Assembly (NCBI GenBank): GCA_902801165.1
Contig: CADCHI010000011.1
Location: 1 to 64,000, forward strand
Direction: 5' to 3'
From: an uncultured Eubacteriales bacterium
GTDB lineage: Bacteria; Bacillota; Clostridia; Christensenellales; Aristaeellaceae
DNA: 64,000 nucleotides
A program made the translations under genes and the position numbers. Under the pieces are notes generated by a model. It worked only from the letters and a program-made list of their open reading frames with translations, did no database searches and was not told where the DNA came from. Within the stretch, counting starts at the first letter, position 1, and each line of letters opens with the position of its first letter. Of this stretch, positions 32,962-40,649 are shown piece by piece.

Positions 32962-34809
32962 TTATTTCAGCTTCTCGAAATCGGAAGCGGGATGCTTGCA
33001 CAGCGGGCAGATGAAGTCCGCGGGCAGGTCCTCGCCCTCGTACACGTAGCCGCAGATCTTGCAGACCCAGCCGACCTTCTTCTCGGCGGGCTTGGCAGCG
33101 GGCTTGGGCTTGATGTTGGCGAAGTAGTAGGCGTAGGTCACGGAGGGCACGTTGTTGAACACGCGGGCTTCGGTGACGTCGGCCACGAACATCGTGTGGG
33201 TGCCGTAGTCGTGCATCTCGACTACCTTGCCGGAGATGAAGCTGTTGGTGCAGCCCTCGAGGTACACGATGCCGTTGCGGGAGCGGGGCATCTTCTCGCC
33301 CTGGATCTTCTCGGTATCGCGGCCGGACTGGAAGCCGTACCACTTGAAGATGTCGAAGGTGGCGTCCTGGGAGAGGATGTTCACATTGAACTCGCCGGTC
33401 TTGACGATCATGTCGTGGGTGAAGTTGTTCTTGTTGACGCAGATGGAGATGCGGTTGGGCTGGCTCGTGACCTGCTGGGCGGTGTTGATGATGCAGCCGT
33501 TGTCCTTCTTGCCGTCCTTGGCGGTCAGCACGAACAGGCCGTAGCTCAGCTTGAACATGGCGTTGGGCTCGACCACCTCGCTGGGCTTGTGCTCGATGAC
33601 CTCGGGCTTCGGCAGGGTGTCCACGATGGCGTTCACCAGCGCGTCCACGTCGTCCAGCTGCGCCTCCTTCAGGGCGGACTTGATGGTGATGCCCTCGTCC
33701 AGGATGGTGCAGTTCTTCAGCCTCGAGAGCAGCTCACGCATCAGCCCGCCGGCGGTGGGGGCCCAGCTGCCGTTTTCCACGATGGCGATGGTGCGGTTCT
33801 GCAGGTTGTGGGCCACGATGTCATGCAGGGCGTTCTCCATGTTCACGAAAATGCCCGCGTTGTAGGTGGTGGAGGCAAACACGATGTGGCTGACGCGGAA
33901 GGCCTCGGATACGATGACGGAGGGATGGGTCACGGAGACGTCGTAGACCTTGATGTTGCGCACGCCAGCGTCCGCCAGCTTGCTGGCGATGATGTTCGCC
34001 ACGTTCTCCGTATGGCCGTAGACGGAGGCGTAGGCCAGCATCACGGCGTCCTCCTCGGGCGTATAGGTGCTCCACTTCTGGTACTTGTCGATGAACCAGG
34101 CGATATCCTTGCGCCACACGGGACCGTGCAGCGGGCACACCATAGCGATCTCGATGGCGGCGGCCTTCTTGAGCAGCGCCTGCACCTGCGTGCCGTACTT
34201 GCCCACGATGTTGGTGTAGTAGCGGCGGGCCTCGTCGAGGCACTCCTCCTTGAAGTTCACCTCGTCGGCGAAGATGTTGCCGTTCAAGGCGCCGAAGGTG
34301 CCGAAGGCGTCCGCGGAATAGAGGATCTTGTCCGTGATGTCATAGGAGACCATGACCTCCGGCCAGTGCACCATCGGAGCCATCACGAAGGTGTAGGTGT
34401 GGCGGCCGGTGGAGAGGGTGTCCTTCTCCTTGACCAGGGTCACGCGGCTGTCCACGTCGAAGGTGAAGTAGTTCTTGATCATCGCCAGCGTCTTGGCGTT
34501 GCAGACGATCTTGACGTCGGGGTAGCGCAGAACCAGCTCGCTCAGCGTGGCGGCGTGGTCGGGCTCCATGTGGTTCACGACCACGTAGTCCAGCTTGCGC
34601 TCGCCCAGCAGATGGGCGAGGTTCTCGAAAAAGATCTCGCTGACGCTCTTGTCAACGGTATCAAACAGCACGGTCTGCTCGTCCAGCACCAGATAGGCGT
34701 TGTAGGAAACGCCGTTCGAAAGGGGATAGACGTTCTCAAACAGCGCCAGTCGCCTGTCGCTGCCGCCCACCCAATACATGTCCTCGGTGATACGCTTTAC
34801 GCAATACAT
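32962..34809 (-). CDS. fprA: flavodiiron protein with flavin-reductase and rubredoxin domains
   Basis: 615 residues in four parts: a metallo-beta-lactamase diiron domain (1-250; ligand motifs HMEPDH, MVHWPE, SADAFG, CPLHGPVW), a flavodoxin domain (about 255-395; YASVYGHTENVA), a flavin-reductase-like domain (about 410-560; NRISICVNKNNFTHDMI) and a C-terminal rubredoxin (WVCKICGYVYEGEDLPADF, CPLCKHPASDFEKLK). Flavodiiron proteins reduce oxygen or nitric oxide in the cytoplasm of anaerobes; the extra domains would supply electrons within one chain. The frame is open upstream, but homology and AGAGGAGG place the ATG at 34809. Confidence 0.93.
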   Translation of the reverse strand: MYCVKRITEDMYWVGGSDRRLALFENVYPLSNGVSYNAYLVLDEQTVLFDTVDKSVSEIFFENLAHLLGERKLDYVVVNHMEPDHAATLSELVLRYPDVKIVCNAKTLAMIKNYFTFDVDSRVTLVKEKDTLSTGRHTYTFVMAPMVHWPEVMVSYDITDKILYSADAFGTFGALNGNIFADEVNFKEECLDEARRYYTNIVGKYGTQVQALLKKAAAIEIAMVCPLHGPVWRKDIAWFIDKYQKWSTYTPEEDAVMLAYASVYGHTENVANIIASKLADAGVRNIKVYDVSVTHPSVIVSEAFRVSHIVFASTTYNAGIFVNMENALHDIVAHNLQNRTIAIVENGSWAPTAGGLMRELLSRLKNCTILDEGITIKSALKEAQLDDVDALVNAIVDTLPKPEVIEHKPSEVVEPNAMFKLSYGLFVLTAKDGKKDNGCIINTAQQVTSQPNRISICVNKNNFTHDMIVKTGEFNVNILSQDATFDIFKWYGFQSGRDTEKIQGEKMPRSRNGIVYLEGCTNSFISGKVVEMHDYGTHTMFVADVTEARVFNNVPSVTYAYYFANIKPKPAAKPAEKKVGWVCKICGYVYEGEDLPADFICPLCKHPASDFEKLK

Positions 34810-34905
34810 GCACTTGCCTCCTCTTGATCGCGCCCGGCGCGAACGATGCCGCCCCGGAGCGCTTCCGATGCGCTTCGACAACGCGAAAGCGCGCTTCCGG
34901 CAATT

Positions 34906-34934
34906 ATTATAACATACAAAATACCGGATAGCAA
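34906..34934 (-). promoter_or_regulatory. promoter for the flavodiiron gene
   Basis: On the minus strand TTGCTA (34934-34929) and TATAAT (34911-34906) are 17 bases apart, with TG before the -10. The roughly 90-base leader holds repeated GGAAGCGC segments that can fold. Confidence 0.7.
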
Positions 34935-35020
34935 CCAGAAACAGAGAGGAAAGAGGCCGGGAAAAGCTGAAGGAGAGAAGCACCAATTCGCTGTCCGAGG
35001 GGACAAAGGAGTGTTTGCAG

Positions 35021-36148
35021 TCAGACGCCGGGGAGGATGGCGATTCGCACCTCCGCGTTCGCCTGCGCAAAGCGGGCCGGCCAGTCAAAGACGATCCATT
35101 TGGCGTCCGTCAGGAAGCGCCGCGCCGCGACAGAAGCGAAACCGAAGGGTTCCACTCCGGCAGCCTGGCAGCTGTGGATCAGCGCCTCATATTCCCGTGC
35201 GAGCTGCTCAGACACTGCCTGCGATTCGGCACTCTCCAGGCTGTTGAGGCAGCTGAAGCGCATTTCGAGGCGAACCGTCACTGGGTCGTCCTGTTGATCG
35301 ACCTCCAGCTTCGGCCTGCCCTCGAGTCTGAGTGCGCAGGGGACGCCATCACGGTTCAAATCGAGGGTGTCCGAGCTTCCCAGGACCAAGCTTAGAAGCT
35401 GAGTCTCCCGAACGCCGAGGCTCAGAGCCAGCACGCCCCGACGGAACACTGTGCATCCACCGAAGCGTGGGGAGACTTCCTCCGGCGCGTCGGCGGCAAA
35501 GGCATTCGGCGAGACGATCAGCGCGGCGGGTTCTGCGTTTTCGTCGCCGTCTGTGAAACACCGCGCGGCGACGGGATCGGAGTAATATGAACCGGTGGCG
35601 TAGTAGAGCTCTGCGAACAGACTTTCGGGGATATAGCCGTGGGCAGCGTAGTGGCGCATGGCCGCGTCGATATCCGAGGAGAGGCGCGTGCCAATGACCG
35701 GCAGCTGGGCTTGCACGAAGGCGGCGACATCGCTGTCGCACACGGCAAAGTGGGCTGTGGTGTACAGGTGGGGCGTCTCGGAGATCTCCCGGATCAGTCT
35801 GGGGAATTGGCCATCGGAGGCCAGAACTTCCGAGACGACCATCAGCTTCAGGTGACTGAGGTTGAGTTCCCTCGGCGTGACCCATTGAAGGTTTTCCAGC
35901 GCGTTCGACCAGGTGCTGCCGCGGGCGGAGAACGTCTGGTAGGGGCTCGACGCTTCGCCCTCCTTTTCGTCCTTGCCGCTCTCGCCGATCCTGGGGATCT
36001 TCGCGGTCAGCTCCAGCTGCCCGTCTGCCAGTTCCCCGATTCCGAGGACGAGGACGTAGGCCTGGTTCTCCACCTCCGGGCGAAAGGCGCAGCCGGACAG
36101 GGCAACGCAGGCAGCGAGAAGCAGCGCAATCAATGGGATTCGGCGCAT
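35021..36148 (-). CDS. gerC: spore germination protein, Ger(x)C family lipoprotein
   Basis: 375 residues with a lipoprotein signal (RRIPLIALLLAACVALSGC; lipid Cys about residue 19) and the two-domain GerAC fold: NQAYVLVLGIGELADGQLEL, WVTPRELNLSHLKLMVVSEVLA, FRRGVLALSLGVRETQLL, and a C-terminal domain ending in NAEVRIAILPGV. It is the lipoprotein subunit of a germinant receptor on the inner spore membrane. ATG 36148 has GAGAGGAGG upstream and lies inside the end of gerB (19-base overlap). Confidence 0.9.
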   Translation of the reverse strand: MRRIPLIALLLAACVALSGCAFRPEVENQAYVLVLGIGELADGQLELTAKIPRIGESGKDEKEGEASSPYQTFSARGSTWSNALENLQWVTPRELNLSHLKLMVVSEVLASDGQFPRLIREISETPHLYTTAHFAVCDSDVAAFVQAQLPVIGTRLSSDIDAAMRHYAAHGYIPESLFAELYYATGSYYSDPVAARCFTDGDENAEPAALIVSPNAFAADAPEEVSPRFGGCTVFRRGVLALSLGVRETQLLSLVLGSSDTLDLNRDGVPCALRLEGRPKLEVDQQDDPVTVRLEMRFSCLNSLESAESQAVSEQLAREYEALIHSCQAAGVEPFGFASVAARRFLTDAKWIVFDWPARFAQANAEVRIAILPGV

Positions 36149-37146
36149 ACGCGGCCTCCTCTCGTGCGCAAAGGCAGAAGGTTCAGCGCCGCCGCGGCCA
36201 GCAGGGCCGCCCAGCGCCACCTGAACAGCGGCTCCAGATGATCTGATATCCCGGTGAGCAGAGCCGCCGCCAGCACGGCGATCAGGACGCACAGCCGACC
36301 GTTTATGTGTGGGACACAGCGTTGCAGCAGCGCGGCCGAGAGGAAACAGTCCCACGCCAGCAGGTGAAGCAGGGCCGCGAACCAGAGGAGCATCATAGGC
36401 AGTTGCAGATACAGCGGTGCCCGGCCGTTTGTGATCAGGCCGTCCAGACGGTAGATCCAGGACAGGGAATCGGCGTTCAGAGGCGTGGGGAGCATCATCA
36501 GCTGAAAGACGATCAACAGGGCGGCAACCGCGGCGGCGATTGCCAAAGCCCCCACGGTTCGGCTCGGCCTACCGTCGCCTTCCTGGAACAACAGCGCACC
36601 GCAGAGAGACGCGGCTCCTCCGGCTGCACGCATGGCGCCGAGCCCAATCGCGCCTCCTCCGCCGCCAAACAGCGGAAAGATCCACCTGGGTCGCAGGTGG
36701 CGCGCCTGCATCAGCAGCACGAGTGCCAACAGCAGCGGGAAAATCCTGATCCAAACCGACGCGGCGTACCCTGTGGCGTCTCCGTTTTTTCCCACGCACC
36801 AAAGCGTCGCCAGGGCAACAGGCAGCAGCAGAAACAGCGGGCGGGTGTCGTCCAGCGCGAGAAAGCCGGCGGATCGGGTGACGCACCGCATCGCCTCGGC
36901 GGCGTCCAGCGCCACAGCCAGCATGAATACAGCCATCGTGAGCCGGGAAGCGCGGGGACTATTGGGCCTTCTTCCACGGCCAAGCAGGAACGCGACGGGC
37001 ATGGCCGCTGTACCCGCCAACAGCGCCGAGAACCAGGCGCCGTTGTGAGTCGTCGGGCCGTCGAGCATGAGGCTCAGGAACAATCGCGCCGCGACAGACG
37101 CGCATAGCGCGGCCCGGGCGGGCGTGGCGGATACGCTCAGTTTCAT
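36130..37146 (-). CDS. gerB: spore germination protein, GerAB-like permease subunit
   Basis: 338 residues with about ten hydrophobic helices. Sequence similarity to GerAB is not obvious by eye, but the position between gerA and gerC, the overlaps with both neighbours (4 and 19 bases) and the APC-transporter-like topology make it the B subunit. GerAB proteins are usually about 365 residues. It carries unusual stretches such as LFGGGGGAIGLGAMRAAGG near residue 158. It would contribute the germinant-binding site. Confidence 0.82.
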   Translation of the reverse strand: MKLSVSATPARAALCASVAARLFLSLMLDGPTTHNGAWFSALLAGTAAMPVAFLLGRGRRPNSPRASRLTMAVFMLAVALDAAEAMRCVTRSAGFLALDDTRPLFLLLPVALATLWCVGKNGDATGYAASVWIRIFPLLLALVLLMQARHLRPRWIFPLFGGGGGAIGLGAMRAAGGAASLCGALLFQEGDGRPSRTVGALAIAAAVAALLIVFQLMMLPTPLNADSLSWIYRLDGLITNGRAPLYLQLPMMLLWFAALLHLLAWDCFLSAALLQRCVPHINGRLCVLIAVLAAALLTGISDHLEPLFRWRWAALLAAAALNLLPLRTRGGRVCAESH

Positions 37147-38624
37147 TCTTGGTTTCTCCTCCCGTACAGCCAGCTGCCTCTCACGGCGCGCTGCATGCGC
37201 AAGGGAAGCCTGAGGAGGATGTCCGGGTTATGGGGCCGCTTTGGGGCCACCGGTGCGAGATACGGGCATCCCACGGAGCGCAAGGCGCATAGGCTGGCGA
37301 GCATGCAGAAGGCCGCCAGACAGACGCCGTAGAGGCCCAGAAGAGAGCCACAGGCGATCACGAACAGCCGGCAGATGACCAGTCCCAGGCCGAACCCGTA
37401 GTCCGGTATGGCATAGTTTCCGAGGCCGGTGATGGCCACGATGATGATCAGGATCGGGCTGATGATGGAGGCGGAGACTGCCGCCTGCCCGAGGATCAGC
37501 GCGCCGACGATGCCCAGGGCCGAGCCGATCTGCTGGGGAATGCGGGTGCCTGCTTCGTTGATCAGGTAGAAGGAGAACTCCATGATCAGGATTTCAACCA
37601 GTATGGGGAAGGGGACGTTGGCCCGCGCCTCGGCGATCGAGCCCAGCAGGCTCATGGGCAGGAGGTGCATGTGGTAGTCGGTCAGCGCCAGGTACATACC
37701 CGGCAGGAATATGGAGATCAGTATACCGAGCAGCCGTACGAGGCGCAGGAAGCTGCCGTACTGCCAGCGGGAGAAGGAATCGTCGGAGGCGTGGAGCTGG
37801 TGAAACAGCGTGACCGGCGCGACCAGGGCATAGGGGGAGTTGTCCGCGAGGATCGCTACCTGACCATCGATGACGCAGGAAGCGGCGCGGTCGGGCCGCT
37901 CGGTTTGCAAAAGCTGGGGCACAAGGGACCAGGGGTTATCCTCGATCAGCTGCTGCACCGCGCCGAGCCCCTGAACCGAAGCCGCGTCGATGCGCTTCAA
38001 GCGGCTCCGAACCTCGTCGATCAACTTCTTCTCGGCAGTTCCCTCCAGGTACGCCAGGCAGACCCTGCAGAGCAGCTCCGTGCCCACAGTGAGGCATTCC
38101 GTGATCAGCCTCGGGGACTGGACGTAGCGGCGCAGCAGGGTCATGTTGGTGCGCAGGCTTTCGACAAAGCCCTCCTGCGCGCCGATGACCACCGACTCGT
38201 TGGTGGTTCGCCCCACCTGCCGGGAGGGATACCCCCGGGTTTCCAGCACTACGGCCTCGCCGCAGCCGTCGATGAGCACCGCCGTCATGCCGCTGACCAC
38301 GTCCTGCAGTACCTTTTCGACCTGGCTTTCGGCGCGACACTGGGCCGATTCGAGGACTTCTTCGATCAGGCAGGCGGCATCGATGCGCGAACCGCCTTCG
38401 ATATTCCCTTCGGCGCAGGCCCGCAGCACAAATTCGCTGATTTTTCGGTCGTCGGCCATGCCCTCGATATAGACGGCGCACAGCCGCGTCCCGGCCATGT
38501 GAAAGGGCCTGAACTGCGCGTCGGAATTGACGCTTGCACTCAGCAGCGCCTTGAAGCGCACCACGTTCTCCGAAAGGGACTCAGACAGCTCGGCCCGAGC
38601 GAGCTGCTCCCAAGACTGTTCCAC
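37143..38624 (-). CDS. gerA: spore germination protein, GerAA subunit
   Basis: 493 residues: an N-terminal soluble domain (SENVVRFKALL; AVYIEGMADDRKISEFVL; DGCGEAVVLETRGYPSRQV, then the family motif RTTNESVVIGAQEGFVESLRTN split here) and a C-terminal membrane domain of about five helices, with PDRAASCVIDGQVAILADNSP and the IPQQIGSALGIVGALILGQAAV segment. GerA subunits oligomerise into the receptor's ion channel. GTG 38624 is chosen because GAGGTG lies 7 bases upstream and homology begins there. First gene of gerA-gerB-gerC. Confidence 0.94.
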   Translation of the reverse strand: MEQSWEQLARAELSESLSENVVRFKALLSASVNSDAQFRPFHMAGTRLCAVYIEGMADDRKISEFVLRACAEGNIEGGSRIDAACLIEEVLESAQCRAESQVEKVLQDVVSGMTAVLIDGCGEAVVLETRGYPSRQVGRTTNESVVIGAQEGFVESLRTNMTLLRRYVQSPRLITECLTVGTELLCRVCLAYLEGTAEKKLIDEVRSRLKRIDAASVQGLGAVQQLIEDNPWSLVPQLLQTERPDRAASCVIDGQVAILADNSPYALVAPVTLFHQLHASDDSFSRWQYGSFLRLVRLLGILISIFLPGMYLALTDYHMHLLPMSLLGSIAEARANVPFPILVEILIMEFSFYLINEAGTRIPQQIGSALGIVGALILGQAAVSASIISPILIIIVAITGLGNYAIPDYGFGLGLVICRLFVIACGSLLGLYGVCLAAFCMLASLCALRSVGCPYLAPVAPKRPHNPDILLRLPLRMQRAVRGSWLYGRRNQE

Positions 38625-38677
38625 GGCGCGACACCTCGGTTTCAACAGATTGCGGCGCAGACACCGCGCGATGATTC

Positions 38678-38707
38678 TATTATGATCAGACGCCGCGCGA
38701 TCTATGC
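38678..38707 (-). promoter_or_regulatory. sigma-G type promoter for gerA-gerB-gerC
   Basis: On the minus strand GCATA (38707-38703) and CATAATA (38684-38678) are 18 bases apart, matching the forespore sigma-G consensus. The gerA GTG is 54 bases downstream. A 15-base direct repeat, CAGACRCCGCGCGAT on the plus strand (38658-38672 and 38687-38701), brackets the -10. Confidence 0.65.
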
Positions 38708-38775
38708 CGAGGTTGTCGTCAATACCTGCGTCGCTGCCGCGAGGCGACGCTCGGAATTGGGTTTGCTGGATTGGT

Positions 38776-38806
38776 GAAACAAAAACCGCACCGGAATGCG
38801 GTGCGG
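38776..38806 (-). terminator. terminator after the phosphoesterase-like gene
   Basis: CCGCACCG and CGGTGCGG form an 8-bp stem with a 5-base loop; on the minus strand it is followed by TTTTTGTTTC. It ends the transcript of the gene at 38892-40301 before gerA. Confidence 0.8.
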
Positions 38807-38891
38807 AAATGGGTTGAATTGTCCATGGTTGAAAGAACATTTGTTTCGGTATCGAAAGGTTCCGCAAGAACACGTCGATACTCATCTGAAA

Positions 38892-40301
38892 TCACGAGGC
38901 CGCGTCGAGTATGTTCTCCGGCAGCGTGGAGGTCAGCGTCAATACGGCGATCTCCGGCGCGTTGAACAGCCGGAAGGGCATCAGCGGCACGGAAGCGCTG
39001 GTGGAAAGCCCGCGGGTGATGAATACCTGGGTCTCGCCGACGGTCTCCAGGCCGGAGACCTCCTCCTTGCTGGGGAACCAGCCGCCACGGTCCAGTGTGC
39101 TGTCCGGAATGTAGAAGGCCCCGAGGAAGGGCAGCCGCCAGACGCCGCCGCAGTAGTGCCCGGCGAGGACCAGCTCCGGCGAGGGAAGGTAGCGGCCGTC
39201 GTCCGACGAGTGCTCCTCGGAGGTGTAGATGTAGGAATCAGAAGGCACCTCGTGGGACAGGGAGATGTGAATGTCCGTGGCGCTCATGGTCCGTTGGGCG
39301 TCGTAGAGCTGTTGGGCCAGCCGCGTGCGGTAACTGGTGATCGGCAGCGTGTTGTAGTCGCCGCGAATGCCGGAGCGCACGCCGTCCTCCTCCTGCTCGG
39401 TCTGCGCCTGCCACGTCTCCAGTGTGGAGGTCGCCTCCAGGTTCAGCATGGAGGTGGGGGAGATCCACAGGTTCGAGTTCTTGATGGTCACGCACACCGG
39501 CGCGTCCACGTAGTTCGCGCCGCGCTCCACCGCGCCGAGTATCCAATCCTCCAGGATCAGCTGCGAGAGGATGCCCTCGGTGCCCCGGGCGCTCTTGACA
39601 TAGGGACCCGGGTCGCTGTCGCCACAGATGAAGTAGACCTTTTCCGGGTTGCGCAGCCCGTCGAGGAACTCCCAGAAGGGCTGGGCGTTGCCGCTCTTTC
39701 CCACCATGTCGCCAAGGCAGAATATGGCGTCGTACTTCAAGCCGTTCAGAGTCCTGAGCAGCAGGCTCTGTTCGTCACCGAAGCTCTTGGCGTTCATGTC
39801 GGAAAGCACCACGATGCGGTAGCCCTCCATCTCCTGGGGGAGTCCGACCACGGTGACGGTTTGCTCGTTGATCTCCAGGTTGCTGTTGTTCAGCATGACG
39901 CCGCCGGCCAGAATCGCGATGGCGGCCAGTACGATCAGCGGCCAGAAGCGAATCTCCCGGCCAAAGAGGCGAATGGGCTTGAAGAAGCTGTCGTTGCCGG
40001 TGGCGCTCATGATGTCGAACAGCGTCCGATAGACCTTGCGCGCCCGGTGCTTCTTCTTTTTCTTCTTCTTTGGCGCCACGCGGGGCAGCTCCGTGCCGTG
40101 GGCTGCGGGCTTTTTGGAGCGCTTCTTGTCCGCCTTGCCGCTCGAAGAAGCCTTCGCTTTCTTCTTCTTGGGCTTTACGGAGGGAATGTCCGCCTCGTCG
40201 CCGTACAAGCCCGTTTCATCGCGCAAGACGTCCTCCGAACCCGGCGAATCCGGCTTCGGTATGGGAATGCTGCGCTTCTTTTTCTGCTCTGTATCCGGCA
40301 T
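38892..40301 (-). CDS. membrane-anchored metallophosphoesterase-like protein, degenerate active site
   Basis: 469 residues. Residues 1-95 are a Lys-rich, disordered cytoplasmic region with two poly-Lys runs; one membrane helix lies at about 118-137; the rest is a calcineurin-like phosphoesterase fold outside. The blocks align (VVLSDMN, LGDMVG, FICGDSDPG, ISLSHE, LAGHYCGG), but the ligand motifs are changed: DxH is DMN (168-170), GNH(D/E) is GDSD (227-230) and GHxH is GHYC (381-384). Asp168, Asp198, His350 and His382 remain. It may bind metal differently or be a non-enzymatic relative. It stands alone with its own promoter and terminator. Confidence 0.8.
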   Translation of the reverse strand: MPDTEQKKKRSIPIPKPDSPGSEDVLRDETGLYGDEADIPSVKPKKKKAKASSSGKADKKRSKKPAAHGTELPRVAPKKKKKKKHRARKVYRTLFDIMSATGNDSFFKPIRLFGREIRFWPLIVLAAIAILAGGVMLNNSNLEINEQTVTVVGLPQEMEGYRIVVLSDMNAKSFGDEQSLLLRTLNGLKYDAIFCLGDMVGKSGNAQPFWEFLDGLRNPEKVYFICGDSDPGPYVKSARGTEGILSQLILEDWILGAVERGANYVDAPVCVTIKNSNLWISPTSMLNLEATSTLETWQAQTEQEEDGVRSGIRGDYNTLPITSYRTRLAQQLYDAQRTMSATDIHISLSHEVPSDSYIYTSEEHSSDDGRYLPSPELVLAGHYCGGVWRLPFLGAFYIPDSTLDRGGWFPSKEEVSGLETVGETQVFITRGLSTSASVPLMPFRLFNAPEIAVLTLTSTLPENILDAAS

Positions 40302-40332
40302 GGGTTTCTCCTCGCATGAAAACTCAAATTAT

Positions 40333-40361
40333 ATTATAGTTTGGATTTTTAATTCTGGCAA
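40333..40361 (-). promoter_or_regulatory. promoter for the phosphoesterase-like gene
   Basis: On the minus strand TTGCCA (40361-40356) and TATAAT (40338-40333) are 17 bases apart, 32 bases before the ATG. Confidence 0.7.
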
Positions 40362-40433
40362 GTCGGTACGCGTCCAAATTCAATAAAAACAGGTAAACAA
40401 AATCCGCCCTGAACTACCCATGGCCGGCAAAAG

Positions 40434-40443
40434 ATGGTATAAT
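40434..40443 (+). promoter_or_regulatory. extended -10 promoter reading into the radA leader repeats
   Basis: ATGGTATAAT gives an extended -10 (hexamer 40438-40443); the -35 position is weak (TACCCA). Transcription would start about 40450, at the first hairpin of the tandem repeat. Confidence 0.5.
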
Positions 40444-40610
40444 GATAAGGAAAACCAAAGGTTTTCCGGGTCGCCGGGCCAGGGAGCGAAGCGAGTTGCG
40501 CGGCACGGCGACAATCGAGGTGCTTAATGATTAGGAAAACCAAAGGTTTTCCGGGTCGCCGGGCCAGGGAGCGAAGCGAGTTGCGCAGCACGGCGACAAT
40601 CGAAGTAGTA
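40441..40610. repeat. tandem pair of 85-bp structured repeats before radA
   Basis: Units 40441-40525 and 40526-40610 differ at only about six positions. Each begins with a perfect hairpin, GGAAAACC-AAA-GGTTTTCC (40449-40467 and 40534-40552), followed by a longer foldback with GTCGCCG and CGGCGAC arms around GAGCGAAGCGAG. The pair lies in the radA leader; downstream, AGCGT-ATGAA-ACGCT makes one more small stem before the ribosome site. No coding sense was found in either strand. Confidence 0.85.
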
Positions 40611-40649
40611 CGAAAGCGTATGAAACGCTGAATGTTGGAGGATATACCC

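Noticed and set aside
32962-35088. Extended frame upstream of the flavodiiron protein
   Set aside because: The extra 93 residues have no homology-like pattern and cover the promoter; AGAGGAGG fixes the start at 34809.
37143-38885. Upstream extension of GerA by 87 codons
   Set aside because: It would run through the sigma-G promoter and the terminator of the previous gene.
40349-40591. Minus-strand frame with a repeated peptide over the radA leader
   Set aside because: The peptide repeat is only the 85-bp DNA repeat read in translation; no ribosome site or conserved domain.
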